Positions 20,925 to 28,513 of a DNA stretch of 64,000 bases are shown in pieces. Within the stretch, counting starts at the first letter, position 1, and the number at the start of each line of letters is the position of its first letter. The notes beneath the pieces were generated by a model, which was not told the origin of the DNA, did no database searches, and saw only the letters and a list, made by a program, of their open reading frames with translations. Origin of the DNA: Mucilaginibacter sp. UR6-11 (GTDB lineage Bacteria; Bacteroidota; Bacteroidia; Sphingobacteriales; Sphingobacteriaceae); NCBI RefSeq assembly GCF_020880695.1, contig NZ_JAJIWO010000001.1, forward strand, positions 744,001-808,000. The letters are read 5' to 3'. The translations under genes and the position numbers were made by a program.

Positions 20925-21815
20925 TTATGCCTTTGGATGGGCTAGTTTGTAAATAGACTTTAATCGTTCAACAGAATTATGCGTATAAATTTGGGTGGCG
21001 CTTAGGTTAGCGTGGCCCAGTAATTCTTTTATCGCATTTAAATCGGCTCCTGCATTAAGCAGGCTGGTTGCAAAGGTGTGCCTCAACACGTGGGGGCTCT
21101 TTTTATTTTGGGTTGATATATAGGATAAATATTTTTGCACGGTTAAGTAAATTAGCTTTGGATATGCATTAGCCCCTTTATCAGTAACGATCAATGTTAA
21201 CGAATTGTTACTAAAATTTTCACTTTTCTTTAACTCATTGTATCTCAGCAGCAATAAGCGCAATTCCTGGTTCAGCGGAATGATGCGCTCTTTATTACGC
21301 TTGCCCAAAACCTTAACTGTACCCTCATAAACGTTGATATCGGTATCTTTAATGCCCAGTAGCTCGGCCAGGCGCATGCCGGTGCCAAACAGCATCTCCA
21401 TGATCAGCTTATCACGTGTGCCTTTAAAATCGTCGCTAAACACTTCGCCGTTGTCCAGCATCTGGGTAAGGCGCGCGTCTTCAACCACAACGGGTAAATG
21501 TTTAGGGATTTTGGGTGTGTTTATTTTTGATGCCGGGTTAACCGTTAACACCCCCTCCTGCACCAAAAACTTAAAGTATTTGCGCAATGTGGCTATTTTA
21601 CGATTGATGGAACGGGCGGTAAGCTGCTGATTCATGAGCTCAACCATCCAGTTTCTAATCTGGTGATGAGTAATTTCCTGCGGATGGGTTATGGTTTGAT
21701 CGGGATGGTTCAGGAAACCAATAAACTGATCAAGGTCTGACTGGTAGGCAGATACTGTATGCGGGGAGTACCGTTTTTCGAATTTAATATATTGTATAAA
21801 CCGCTCTAAAAACAT
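20925..21815 (-). CDS. xerC: Tyrosine recombinase XerC
   Basis: A 296-residue tyrosine recombinase of the length and architecture of XerC/XerD. The N-terminal core-binding SAM-like domain spans about residues 1-85. The catalytic set R148, H242, R245, H268 and Y277 is complete (GTGMRLAELLG ... PHVLRHTFAT ... LLGHANLSATQIYTH). It would resolve chromosome dimers at dif. Though tRNA genes are near, nothing suggests an integrated element: it is part of the conserved rpsU-xerC-hpf run. The ATG is right at the foot of a terminator-like hairpin. Confidence 0.93.
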   Translation of the reverse strand: MFLERFIQYIKFEKRYSPHTVSAYQSDLDQFIGFLNHPDQTITHPQEITHHQIRNWMVELMNQQLTARSINRKIATLRKYFKFLVQEGVLTVNPASKINTPKIPKHLPVVVEDARLTQMLDNGEVFSDDFKGTRDKLIMEMLFGTGMRLAELLGIKDTDINVYEGTVKVLGKRNKERIIPLNQELRLLLLRYNELKKSENFSNNSLTLIVTDKGANAYPKLIYLTVQKYLSYISTQNKKSPHVLRHTFATSLLNAGADLNAIKELLGHANLSATQIYTHNSVERLKSIYKLAHPKA

Positions 21816-21816
21816 A

Positions 21817-21860
21817 AAAACTACTTGTACATCCCAATAGTTGAATGTACAAATAGTTTT
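21817..21860 (-). terminator. Hairpin between rpsU and xerC
   Basis: On the minus strand AAAACTATTTGTACAT and ATGTACAAGTAGTTTT form a 16-bp stem with one U-G pair around a 12-nt loop, followed by TTTTTATG, where ATG is the xerC start. It should end most rpsU transcripts, and in read-through RNA it would sit directly on the xerC ribosome-entry region. Confidence 0.85.
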
Positions 21861-21901
21861 ATATATGTTAACAAGAAAAACTGAAAAATTCTTTTACCGA
21901 A

Positions 21902-22096
21902 TTAAACAGTAGTTTCAAGGTTCATGTTCTGCTTGTAGATGGCATGCTTGATCTCGTGACGACGGCTAACCGATTTTTTCTCGAATGCCTGACGACTGCG
22001 AAGTTCGCGTAATACACCAGTTTTTTCAAATTTCTTCTTAAAGCGTTTTAACGCCTTGTCTAATGATTCGCCTTCTTTAACGTTGATTATGATCAT
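21902..22096 (-). CDS. rpsU: 30S ribosomal protein S21
   Basis: A 64-residue bS21 (MIIINVKEGESLDKALKRFKKK ... RRHEIKHAIYKQN). I use this ATG, not the one 14 codons upstream, because a consensus promoter lies between the two and would exclude the upstream codon from the mRNA. AAGGAGGT lies 11 nt before the chosen ATG. In Bacteroidota bS21 helps to hide the anti-SD of 16S rRNA, and an SD on rpsU is reported to serve autoregulation; the sequence fits that model. Confidence 0.96.
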   Translation of the reverse strand: MIIINVKEGESLDKALKRFKKKFEKTGVLRELRSRQAFEKKSVSRRHEIKHAIYKQNMNLETTV

Positions 22097-22107
22097 AATT
22101 CCAAAAT

Positions 22108-22115
22108 ACCTCCTT
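22108..22115 (-). promoter_or_regulatory. Perfect Shine-Dalgarno of rpsU
   Basis: AAGGAGGT, fully complementary to the 16S 3' end, 11 nt before the rpsU ATG and about 10 nt after the predicted transcription start. Such a site is unusual in this phylum and fits feedback control by free anti-SD when bS21 is short. Confidence 0.8.
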
Positions 22116-22125
22116 TCAGGGACGG

Positions 22126-22156
22126 CAAATGTACGCACAATCTTTTGATTTTCAAA
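22126..22156 (-). promoter_or_regulatory. Consensus Bacteroidota promoter of rpsU
   Basis: TTTG, exactly 19 nt, then TACATTTG, a perfect match to the TTTG-N19-TAnnTTTG pattern. The start point should be near 22120, giving a leader of about 24 nt. Confidence 0.85.
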
Positions 22157-22162
22157 CAGGTT

Positions 22163-22193
22163 TTTGAATTGAATAACAAATATTCTACATTAG
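22163..22193 (+). promoter_or_regulatory. Divergent promoter of the small membrane protein
   Basis: TTTG, 19 nt, TACATTAG (one mismatch in the -7 box). Its -33 element is only 6 bp from the -33 element of the rpsU promoter, so the two are back to back. The ATG of the gene follows the -7 box by 4 nt, which predicts a leaderless transcript. Confidence 0.6.
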
Positions 22194-22197
22194 GAGA

Positions 22198-22551
22198 ATG
22201 TATCTTGATACCGATCACTTACTTTTAATTTATCTAATAACCACGTTGTTATTTGCAACACCATTAATAATAGTATCTATCAGTAAAGAATTATTTAAAA
22301 GCTTTACACTAACTAACATTCTGAGATGTTTAAATAAGGCACTTATATTTCAATTAATATCAGGCCTTATATTATCTGTTATGGCCTTTTTTTGGAATAA
22401 AGGCTTTGATTCAAACATGAATGTAAATCATTTTGCCGAGATATTTTTTAGTGCGACGTTTTGCTACATCGTAATTGGTCTATTTTATTATTTGCCGACA
22501 GTAATACTACTTAACATTATCAATTGGACAATAAAAAGAGTATCTACCTAA
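22198..22551 (+). CDS. Small hypothetical membrane protein
   Basis: A 117-residue protein I do not recognise. It has three clear hydrophobic segments (about residues 8-28, 46-66 and 83-107) and few charged residues; the C-terminus is basic (IKRVST). The gene is more A+T-rich than its neighbours and stands alone between rpsU and the histidine kinase. It has its own promoter match, which supports expression. The function is unknown. Confidence 0.65.
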   Translation: MYLDTDHLLLIYLITTLLFATPLIIVSISKELFKSFTLTNILRCLNKALIFQLISGLILSVMAFFWNKGFDSNMNVNHFAEIFFSATFCYIVIGLFYYLPTVILLNIINWTIKRVST

Positions 22552-22638
22552 TAGTTTGATTAAACCCGCCAAACATTTTTATTCCATTTCTGTTGATTGT
22601 ATTTATTTTATATTAGCCCCCTTTACAGTTTATAGTAC

Positions 22639-24222
22639 ATGATTACAAACAACCCCTTACACACGACAAACAGCCATTATTTACAAGGGGGTGGCGAAAT
22701 GGGGCAACTTATCCGGGACTTTGATTGGGACAATAGCGTTTTAGGCAGTCCCGAAGATTGGTCGCAAAGTTTATTAACTACTGTTAGTATTATTTTAAGT
22801 TCAAAGTTCCCCATGTTTTTATGGTGGGGCCCCCAGCTGATACAATTTTATAATGATGCCTATCGCCCCAGCCTGGGTCAAAACGGTAAGCATCCTAAAG
22901 CGCTGGGCCAGCGCGGCGAAGATTGCTGGCCCGAGATCTGGCCCGTAATAAAACCGTTGATTGATACTGTACTTGAGGGAGGCGAATCAACCTGGAGCGA
23001 GAACCAGCTCATCCCTATCTACCGGAACAACAAACTGGAAGACGTTTACTGGACATTTAGTTACAGCAGGGTTACCGATGAAACCGGCACCCCCGGTGGC
23101 GTATTGGTGATCTGTACCGAAACTACTGAGCAGGTACAATCATACAACAAAATACAAAGCGCTAAAAACGAGCTGGAGTTTGCCATTGAAGCAGCCGACC
23201 TGGGCACCTGGGACCTTGACCCGAAAACCAATAAATTTATCTGCAATGACCGTTTAAAAGAATGGTTTGGATTACCCGCCGATGAGGAAATAGCGCTGGA
23301 AAGTGCCGTGGCCGCAATAGCGGATGAAGACAGGGAAAGAGTTATTGAGGCTATCAAAAAATCTATGGCCAGCGGATCAGACGGTAATTATAATGTTATC
23401 TATACGGTTAAAAGCCTTAAAGATGGCACCCGCCGTATTGTTGAAGCTACCGGCCGTGCCTTGTTTGATACCGAAGGAATGGTATATCAATTTAGCGGCA
23501 TATTACAGGACGTTACCGAAGAGTACCAGTTACAGGTACGTAAGGATGAGTTTATCAGTGTAGCCAGCCACGAGCTTAAAACGCCCATAACCTCGTTAAG
23601 CGCATCTATACAGATATTGCAGAAACTGGTTAAATCAAACCCAACATCTGATAAAGTACCGGTTTTTGTTAACAAGGCCAGCAACAATTTAAACAAGCTG
23701 ATCCATTTGCTTGATGATTTACTTAATGTCACCAAAATACAACAGGGCCAGCTTGCCCTAAATATTAACCGTTTTGACCTGGTTGAGCTGATTAAAGACT
23801 GCTGCGAACATATCAATCCGTTAAATGAGTATGAATTTGCTTTTTTGGGTGATGATACGTTAATGATCTATGCTGATTACCGCCGGATAGACCAGGTGAT
23901 GATCAACCTGATAGGTAATGCTATAAAATATTCGCCCCAATCAAAACGAATTGAGATAACCGTAATGCATGATGATGAACGGGCCACCGTTTGCGTGCGC
24001 GATTTTGGCATCGGCATTAATCCGCAAAAATTACCGCACCTGTTTGACCGCTATTACCGGGTTGACGCCTTTGGGCACCAGTTTTCCGGACTGGGACTGG
24101 GACTGTACATAAGTTCAGAGATCATAACCCGGCACAACGGCAAAATTGGCGTTGACAGCACTGTTGGCGACGGCAGCAACTTTTGGTTTAATTTGCCGAT
24201 TGACGACAAGTTAGGCCTGTAG
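22639..24222 (+). CDS. Cytosolic PAS-domain sensor histidine kinase
   Basis: A 527-residue kinase without membrane segments. Two PAS-like domains come first (about residues 25-165, containing FPMFLWWGPQLIQFYNDAY and the PAC-like tail GGVLVICTETTEQVQ; and about 175-300). HisKA follows with the phospho-acceptor H311 (FISVASHELKTP), then HATPase_c with an N box (NLIGNAIKYSP) and G boxes (DFGIGI, GLGLGLYI). No response regulator is adjacent, so it is an orphan kinase. The signal is unknown; the first PAS type is common in two-component kinases of Bacteroidota that sense light or redox ligands, but no cofactor residue is obvious. Confidence 0.9.
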   Translation: MITNNPLHTTNSHYLQGGGEMGQLIRDFDWDNSVLGSPEDWSQSLLTTVSIILSSKFPMFLWWGPQLIQFYNDAYRPSLGQNGKHPKALGQRGEDCWPEIWPVIKPLIDTVLEGGESTWSENQLIPIYRNNKLEDVYWTFSYSRVTDETGTPGGVLVICTETTEQVQSYNKIQSAKNELEFAIEAADLGTWDLDPKTNKFICNDRLKEWFGLPADEEIALESAVAAIADEDRERVIEAIKKSMASGSDGNYNVIYTVKSLKDGTRRIVEATGRALFDTEGMVYQFSGILQDVTEEYQLQVRKDEFISVASHELKTPITSLSASIQILQKLVKSNPTSDKVPVFVNKASNNLNKLIHLLDDLLNVTKIQQGQLALNINRFDLVELIKDCCEHINPLNEYEFAFLGDDTLMIYADYRRIDQVMINLIGNAIKYSPQSKRIEITVMHDDERATVCVRDFGIGINPQKLPHLFDRYYRVDAFGHQFSGLGLGLYISSEIITRHNGKIGVDSTVGDGSNFWFNLPIDDKLGL

Positions 24223-24284
24223 TCTTTTTGCTTACTGCACTCGTTTGCAACGGGCGGAGGAAATTAAACTCAGCAAGAAACGGG

Positions 24285-24315
24285 TTTCCTGCCATTTTGC
24301 CAGCCGGTACATTTG
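24285..24315 (+). promoter_or_regulatory. Promoter of the alkylation-repair genes
   Basis: TTTC, 19 nt, TACATTTG: one mismatch from the consensus in the -33 box and none in the -7 box. The start point would be near 24320, so the ATG at 24325 would have almost no leader and the one at 24337 about 15 nt. Confidence 0.65.
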
Positions 24316-24336
24316 TATCATTAAATGATAACGATC

Positions 24337-25188
24337 ATGGAAACGCAGAACGAAATTGATTACAAAAGAATAGCCGACGCTATTGAATATTTAAGGTTTA
24401 ACTACAAAAGCCAGCCCACGTTAGAGGAAGCGGCGGCACATGTAAACTTAAGCCCCTTCCACTTTCAGCGCATGTTTAAAGAGTGGGCAGGCGTAACACC
24501 CAAACAATTTTTACAATACCTGAGCATTGAGCACGCCAAAGCTGTTTTAAAAAACAAACAGACTTCCTTATTTGATACCGCTTTTGAGACCGGTCTGTCG
24601 GGCACCGGCAGGCTGCATGATCTGTTCATCAAAATAGAAGGTATGACCCCCGGCGAATATAAAAACGGCGGCGAACAGCTTACTATTAACTATAGTTTTG
24701 CCGACAGCCTGTTTGGTACAATCATCGTAGCATCAACGGTTAAAGGCATCTGCTATATGGCGTTTGTTGATGATGACAACGACACCGCCTTTGCCCAATT
24801 GCAAAAACATTTCCCTAATGCTGCCTATCATCAATACCTTGATACCATACAGCAAAACGCCATTTTTATTTTCACGCAGGACTGGAGTAAACTAAGTGAG
24901 ATCAAGCTCCATTTAAAGGGCACACCGTTCCAGCTAAAGGTTTGGGAAACTTTATTAAAAGTACCGATGGGCGGGCTGGTAACCTATGGCGGACTGGCGG
25001 GCGATTTACAGAACCCCAACGCCAGCCGTGCCGTTGGCTCGGCAGTGGCTTATAACCCGGTAGCTTTTTTAATCCCCTGCCACCGGGTAATCAAATCAAG
25101 CGGCGAAACCGGTCAATACCATTGGGGCAGCCAGCGTAAAAACGCAATGATCGGTTGGGAGGCTTCAAAAGCATTTGCAGCAGTATAG
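24337..25188 (+). CDS. AraC-type regulator fused to O6-methylguanine-DNA methyltransferase (Ada without its zinc domain)
   Basis: A protein of 283 residues from the ATG chosen here (287 from an ATG four codons upstream; the promoter position favours the later one). The N-terminal 100 residues are an AraC helix-turn-helix pair (LEEAAAHVNLSPFHFQRMFKEWAGVTPKQFLQ). The C-terminal half is the MGMT domain, with active-site PCHRVI (cysteine at residue 248) and the RAVGSAVAYNP DNA-binding helix. It transfers methyl groups from O6-methylguanine to itself and probably also activates transcription. The Ada metal-binding N-domain is not fused here but is encoded by the next gene. The three genes are closely packed. 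Confidence 0.9.
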   Translation: METQNEIDYKRIADAIEYLRFNYKSQPTLEEAAAHVNLSPFHFQRMFKEWAGVTPKQFLQYLSIEHAKAVLKNKQTSLFDTAFETGLSGTGRLHDLFIKIEGMTPGEYKNGGEQLTINYSFADSLFGTIIVASTVKGICYMAFVDDDNDTAFAQLQKHFPNAAYHQYLDTIQQNAIFIFTQDWSKLSEIKLHLKGTPFQLKVWETLLKVPMGGLVTYGGLAGDLQNPNASRAVGSAVAYNPVAFLIPCHRVIKSSGETGQYHWGSQRKNAMIGWEASKAFAAV

Positions 25189-25193
25189 CCAAT

Positions 25194-25463
25194 ATGCTCA
25201 ATCATACCGATCTGGGCGCAAAGCCTTTTGCCCGGCTCAGGGCATTACAATTGCTGATTTTAAACGGCAGGATAAAACTGGGTGGCTACAAAAAAGCAAA
25301 GATCTTTGGAACGCTCGCCTGCAAATCGGGCAGACGGATGAAGCCTGATAACCGGGTATTTTTTAAGGACGAACAGGAAGCTATAGCAGCGGGTTACCGC
25401 CCCTGCGCGCATTGCCTGAATAAACAATTTAAACTATGGAAATTACAAAATGGAACTATTTAA
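25194..25463 (+). CDS. Stand-alone Ada metal-binding-domain-like protein
   Basis: An 89-residue protein starting MLNHTDLG, 5 nt after the MGMT stop. Its C-terminal half aligns with the Ada N-domain: E. coli IFCRPSC against IFGTLAC here, then NRVFF against ENVSFY, and GYRPCAHC against GFRPCKRC. The alignment puts a glycine at the position of Cys38, the methyl-accepting residue of Ada, while the other three cysteines are kept. A methyl-phosphotriester repair activity of the classical kind is therefore doubtful; a DNA-binding or sensing role is possible. The gene overlaps the AlkB gene by 14 nt. A start 13 codons upstream is possible but would overlap the MGMT gene. Confidence 0.75.
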   Translation: MLNHTDLGAKPFARLRALQLLILNGRIKLGGYKKAKIFGTLACKSGRRMKPDNRVFFKDEQEAIAAGYRPCAHCLNKQFKLWKLQNGTI

Positions 25464-26049
25464 AACAACTATAATAGCCAACCTGCTCCCCTTTGACGGC
25501 GAAGTGAACTACTACGGCAAGGTAATGGAAACCGGCGAGGCCAATCAATATTTAAACACGTTATTAGATACCATCCAATGGAAAAACGATGAGGCCAAAA
25601 TTTTTGGCCGGCATATCATCACCAAACGCAAAGTTGCCTGGTATGGCGACGACGGATATAGCTACACTTACTCAAACACCACCAAACAGGCGCTGGGCTG
25701 GACCAAAGAGCTTTTAGAACTCAAGGCCCTGGTTGAGCAGTTAACCAATCAAAAATATAATTCATGCCTGCTTAACCTGTACCATAACGGAGACGAGGGA
25801 ATGGCCTGGCACAGCGACGACGAAAAATCATTAGGTAAAAACACGTCGATAGCCTCCCTGAGCTTTGGCGCCGAACGTAAATTTGCGCTTAAACACCGCG
25901 TTAGCAAAGAACCTGTTTCATTGATGCTGGAAAACGGAAGTTTACTGGTAATGAAAGGCACCACCCAAAGTAACTGGCTGCACAGCCTGCCCAAATCAAA
26001 AAAAATCACTAAGCCAAGAGTTAATTTAACTTTCAGGACGATGGTCTGA
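25450..26049 (+). CDS. alkB: AlkB-family 2-oxoglutarate/Fe(II) DNA dealkylase
   Basis: A 199-residue AlkB2/3-like oxygenase that oxidatively removes methyl groups from 1-methyladenine and 3-methylcytosine. The iron ligands are H121 and D123 (AWHSDDE) and H178 (NWLHSLP); the 2-oxoglutarate arginines are R188 and R194 (KPRVNLTFR). The substrate lid segment NLYHNGDEGM is present. It overlaps the preceding Ada-domain gene and completes a three-gene alkylation-damage set, presumably controlled by the AraC-MGMT protein. Confidence 0.92.
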   Translation: MELFKTTIIANLLPFDGEVNYYGKVMETGEANQYLNTLLDTIQWKNDEAKIFGRHIITKRKVAWYGDDGYSYTYSNTTKQALGWTKELLELKALVEQLTNQKYNSCLLNLYHNGDEGMAWHSDDEKSLGKNTSIASLSFGAERKFALKHRVSKEPVSLMLENGSLLVMKGTTQSNWLHSLPKSKKITKPRVNLTFRTMV

Positions 26050-26056
26050 GTTTTTT

Positions 26057-26098
26057 AAAGCAGCCGGTGATACCATGAGTATGGCCCCGGGCTGCTTT
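26057..26098. terminator. Bidirectional terminator between alkB and the acyl-CoA dehydrogenase gene
   Basis: AAAGCAGCC and GGGCTGCTTT form a stem between the convergent genes, with T-rich sequence on both sides. The loop contains a smaller pairing (ATACCATGAGTAT). Confidence 0.75.
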
Positions 26099-26103
26099 AA
26101 CTT

Positions 26104-27276
26104 TTATCTTAATATTTCCCTGCTGATGACGATCTTCTGGATCTCTGACGTACCCTCGCCTATGGTGCATAACTTGGCATCGCGATAATATTTTTCAACC
26201 GGGAAGTCCTTGGTATAACCGTAGCCGCCGAATATTTGTACTGCTTCGGTTGCACATCTTACGGCCACCTCTGATGCAAAGTATTTGGCCATGGCCGATT
26301 GTTTGGTAACCGGCTGATGACGGTTCTTAAAATCGGCGGCCTGCATAATCAACAGTTCGGCAGCCTCAATTTCGGTAGCCATATCTGCCAGTTTAAATGA
26401 TATCCCCTGGAAACTTGAGATAGCCTGGCCAAACTGGCGGCGTTGTTTTGAATAAGCCAGGGCAGCCTCAAAAGCCCCCTTTGCTATACCCAATGACAGG
26501 GCCGCGATAGAGATACGGCCGCCATCCAAAACTTTCATAGCCTGGGTAAAGCCTTGGCCTTCCTGGCCTAGTAAATTCTCTTTTGGCACCCGGCAGTTAT
26601 CAAAAACCAATTCGGTGGTTTCTGATGCGCGCATGCCCAGCTTATTCTCTTTTTTACCGTGGGTAAAGCCCGGGGTTCCTTTTTCAATTACTAATGCAGA
26701 TATGCCACGCGAGTCGCCTTTGGCGCCGGTACGAACCATTACCACTGCTACGTCGCCCGACTTACCGTGGGTGATCCAGTTTTTTGATCCGTTGACCACA
26801 TAATGGTCGCCATCTAAAACAGCGGTAGTCTCCATACCCAATGCGTCCGACCCGGTATTGGCTTCCGTTAATCCCCATGCACCTATCCACTCGGCAGTGG
26901 CCAGTTTAGGCAACCATTTTTGTTTTTGTTCTTCGTTACCAAAAGCCAGGATATGCCCGGTACAAAGCGAGTTATGCGCAGCAACCGATAATCCTATCGA
27001 TCCGCAAACCTTTGCTATCTCCACAATTACGGTAACGTATTCAAAATAACCAAAGCCCGAACCGCCGTACTCCTCAGGTACCAAAACGCCCATCATACCC
27101 AACCCGCCTAATTTTTTAAAAAGCTCTACGGGGAAAGTCTGCGCTTCGTCCCATTCCATTACATAAGGGCGAATATTTTTTTCGGCAAAATCTTTGGCCA
27201 TCTGGCCCACCATTACCTGATTGTCATTAGAAGAAAAACTGTATCCGGCGGATACATCCGTTAGCAAAGAATCCAT
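26104..27276 (-). CDS. Acyl-CoA dehydrogenase
   Basis: A 390-residue FAD-dependent acyl-CoA dehydrogenase of the short/medium-chain type. The first signature is present as GAWGLTEANTGSDALGM. The C-terminal signature QIFGGYGYTKDFPVEKYYRDAK is followed by TIGEGTSEIQ, whose glutamate is at the catalytic-base position of the short-chain enzymes. It introduces the first double bond in fatty acid or branched-chain acyl-CoA breakdown and passes electrons to ETF. No ETF or thiolase gene is adjacent, so the substrate cannot be deduced. Confidence 0.95.
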   Translation of the reverse strand: MDSLLTDVSAGYSFSSNDNQVMVGQMAKDFAEKNIRPYVMEWDEAQTFPVELFKKLGGLGMMGVLVPEEYGGSGFGYFEYVTVIVEIAKVCGSIGLSVAAHNSLCTGHILAFGNEEQKQKWLPKLATAEWIGAWGLTEANTGSDALGMETTAVLDGDHYVVNGSKNWITHGKSGDVAVVMVRTGAKGDSRGISALVIEKGTPGFTHGKKENKLGMRASETTELVFDNCRVPKENLLGQEGQGFTQAMKVLDGGRISIAALSLGIAKGAFEAALAYSKQRRQFGQAISSFQGISFKLADMATEIEAAELLIMQAADFKNRHQPVTKQSAMAKYFASEVAVRCATEAVQIFGGYGYTKDFPVEKYYRDAKLCTIGEGTSEIQKIVISREILR

Positions 27277-27447
27277 GTATTTTTTATTGATTTACAGCAA
27301 AGTAACGCTAAAAACCAAAGATTAGTTTCAATTTTGGACGCCGTAAAAAGGGACTGTTTCGGTATATGGTACAGATAATAGGTTTAGTTGATTTAAAGGT
27401 GTTTATTGAAGACAGAAGGTTCTGAAAAATATTTTTAAACCAGGCGC

Positions 27448-28188
27448 CTATTGGGCCACATCCCTCATTACATATTCAAAGCTTAAGTACGCGTAGTTAA
27501 ATGAATCAGGGTCATTAGGCTTGTTTACTTTTATAATGACCGATTTAGGATAACCATCCGCACCGGGCAGATAATTATATTGCGAGCCTAAATAAGGATA
27601 ATGCTGGTAATAACTCTGGATTACAGCGTTCTTACTGATATAATCATTCTCCTGGTCATTAGCTGTTAACAGCAGGTATTTGGCAGTTGGATTATAATAA
27701 GGATTTTTATCCAATCCATATTCATTGGTAGTCGGGTTTGCATAAGTAACTATTTTATAGCTGGCCAGGTTGTCGTTTGCATAAGTAAACACAAAGCTGT
27801 AGCCGGGCCGGCCGGTGCGTTTGGTTACCCGGCCGTCTACCACGGTATAAGTATAAGTTTCGTCAAGCGGCGGTGCCTGCAAACGCATAGTAACCGGCAC
27901 GCCATTGTTATAAGTAAAAGTATAATTAGTTGAGCCGGTACCCTGCCCATAACCAATTTTTACCAGATCGTCACCGTTATACGTATAATTCCAGGCCCCT
28001 CTTTTAATCAGCCGGTTTTTACTGTCGTAACTCATAAGGGTTATTGTTGTATCATCACCATTGGGGCCGGATACTTCGGTGATTTTAGAGAGTAGTTTGA
28101 TCTGTTGCTTTGGGGCAACACCTTTTTTTTTGCAGGCGCCCAGCATAATGCATAGCGCTGCTACTGTAAGTAGCAGTTTTGTTTTCAT
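27448..28188 (-). CDS. Hypothetical lipoprotein with YD-type repeats
   Basis: A 246-residue protein with a lipoprotein signal peptide (LLTVAALCIMLGAC, then KKK). The mature part resembles the DUF4595/RHS-like proteins of Bacteroidota, with repeating elements such as YDSKNRLIKRGAWNYTYNGDDLVKIGYG and FTYANDNLASYKIV. Such proteins are predicted to be surface or periplasmic beta-structures; no activity is known to me. It stands alone on the minus strand. Confidence 0.75.
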   Translation of the reverse strand: MKTKLLLTVAALCIMLGACKKKGVAPKQQIKLLSKITEVSGPNGDDTTITLMSYDSKNRLIKRGAWNYTYNGDDLVKIGYGQGTGSTNYTFTYNNGVPVTMRLQAPPLDETYTYTVVDGRVTKRTGRPGYSFVFTYANDNLASYKIVTYANPTTNEYGLDKNPYYNPTAKYLLLTANDQENDYISKNAVIQSYYQHYPYLGSQYNYLPGADGYPKSVIIKVNKPNDPDSFNYAYLSFEYVMRDVAQ

Positions 28189-28513
28189 AAGGATAGGATA
28201 TTGGTTTATAACTATACTGCAAATTAAACAGATAGGTTATAAAATGCAAATTTGGGGCGGTATCCTTTTTTTCCGGACCGGCATAAATATTTTTAGCCGA
28301 ATTATGATCTGGCCAACACTTTTAGCGCTTTTAGTTGTATATATAACAGCATAACCTAATATCAAGCTTTTACGTACTAACCTAAGCCTAATCTTTTAAC
28401 CTTCTGACATTCTTTAAAAGTCAGATGCTGCCAATAATAAGACCTTTCTTTCTTTTTCCCTCGCCAAACCGAAACGAGCAAGTAAACTACTATAACCAAT
28501 TAATTATTCCATT
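28189..28513. other. Divergent intergenic region, nothing assignable
   Basis: This 325-nt A+T-rich gap separates the divergent lipoprotein and GH76 genes and must hold both promoters. I see no convincing TTTG-N19-TAnnTTTG match, no long inverted repeat and no credible small ORF. Confidence 0.5.

Noticed and set aside
20925..21815. xerC near four tRNA genes as an integrase of a mobile element
   Set aside because: Length and motifs are those of chromosomal XerC, the gene lies in a conserved ribosomal neighbourhood, and no att duplication of a tRNA end is visible.
22097..22138. S21 extended by 14 residues
   Set aside because: A perfect promoter and the SD lie inside the extension.
28061..28354. 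Possible 97-residue membrane protein in the lipoprotein/GH76 gap
   Set aside because: More than a third is antisense to the lipoprotein signal peptide, and its hydrophobic part comes from A+T-rich intergenic sequence.
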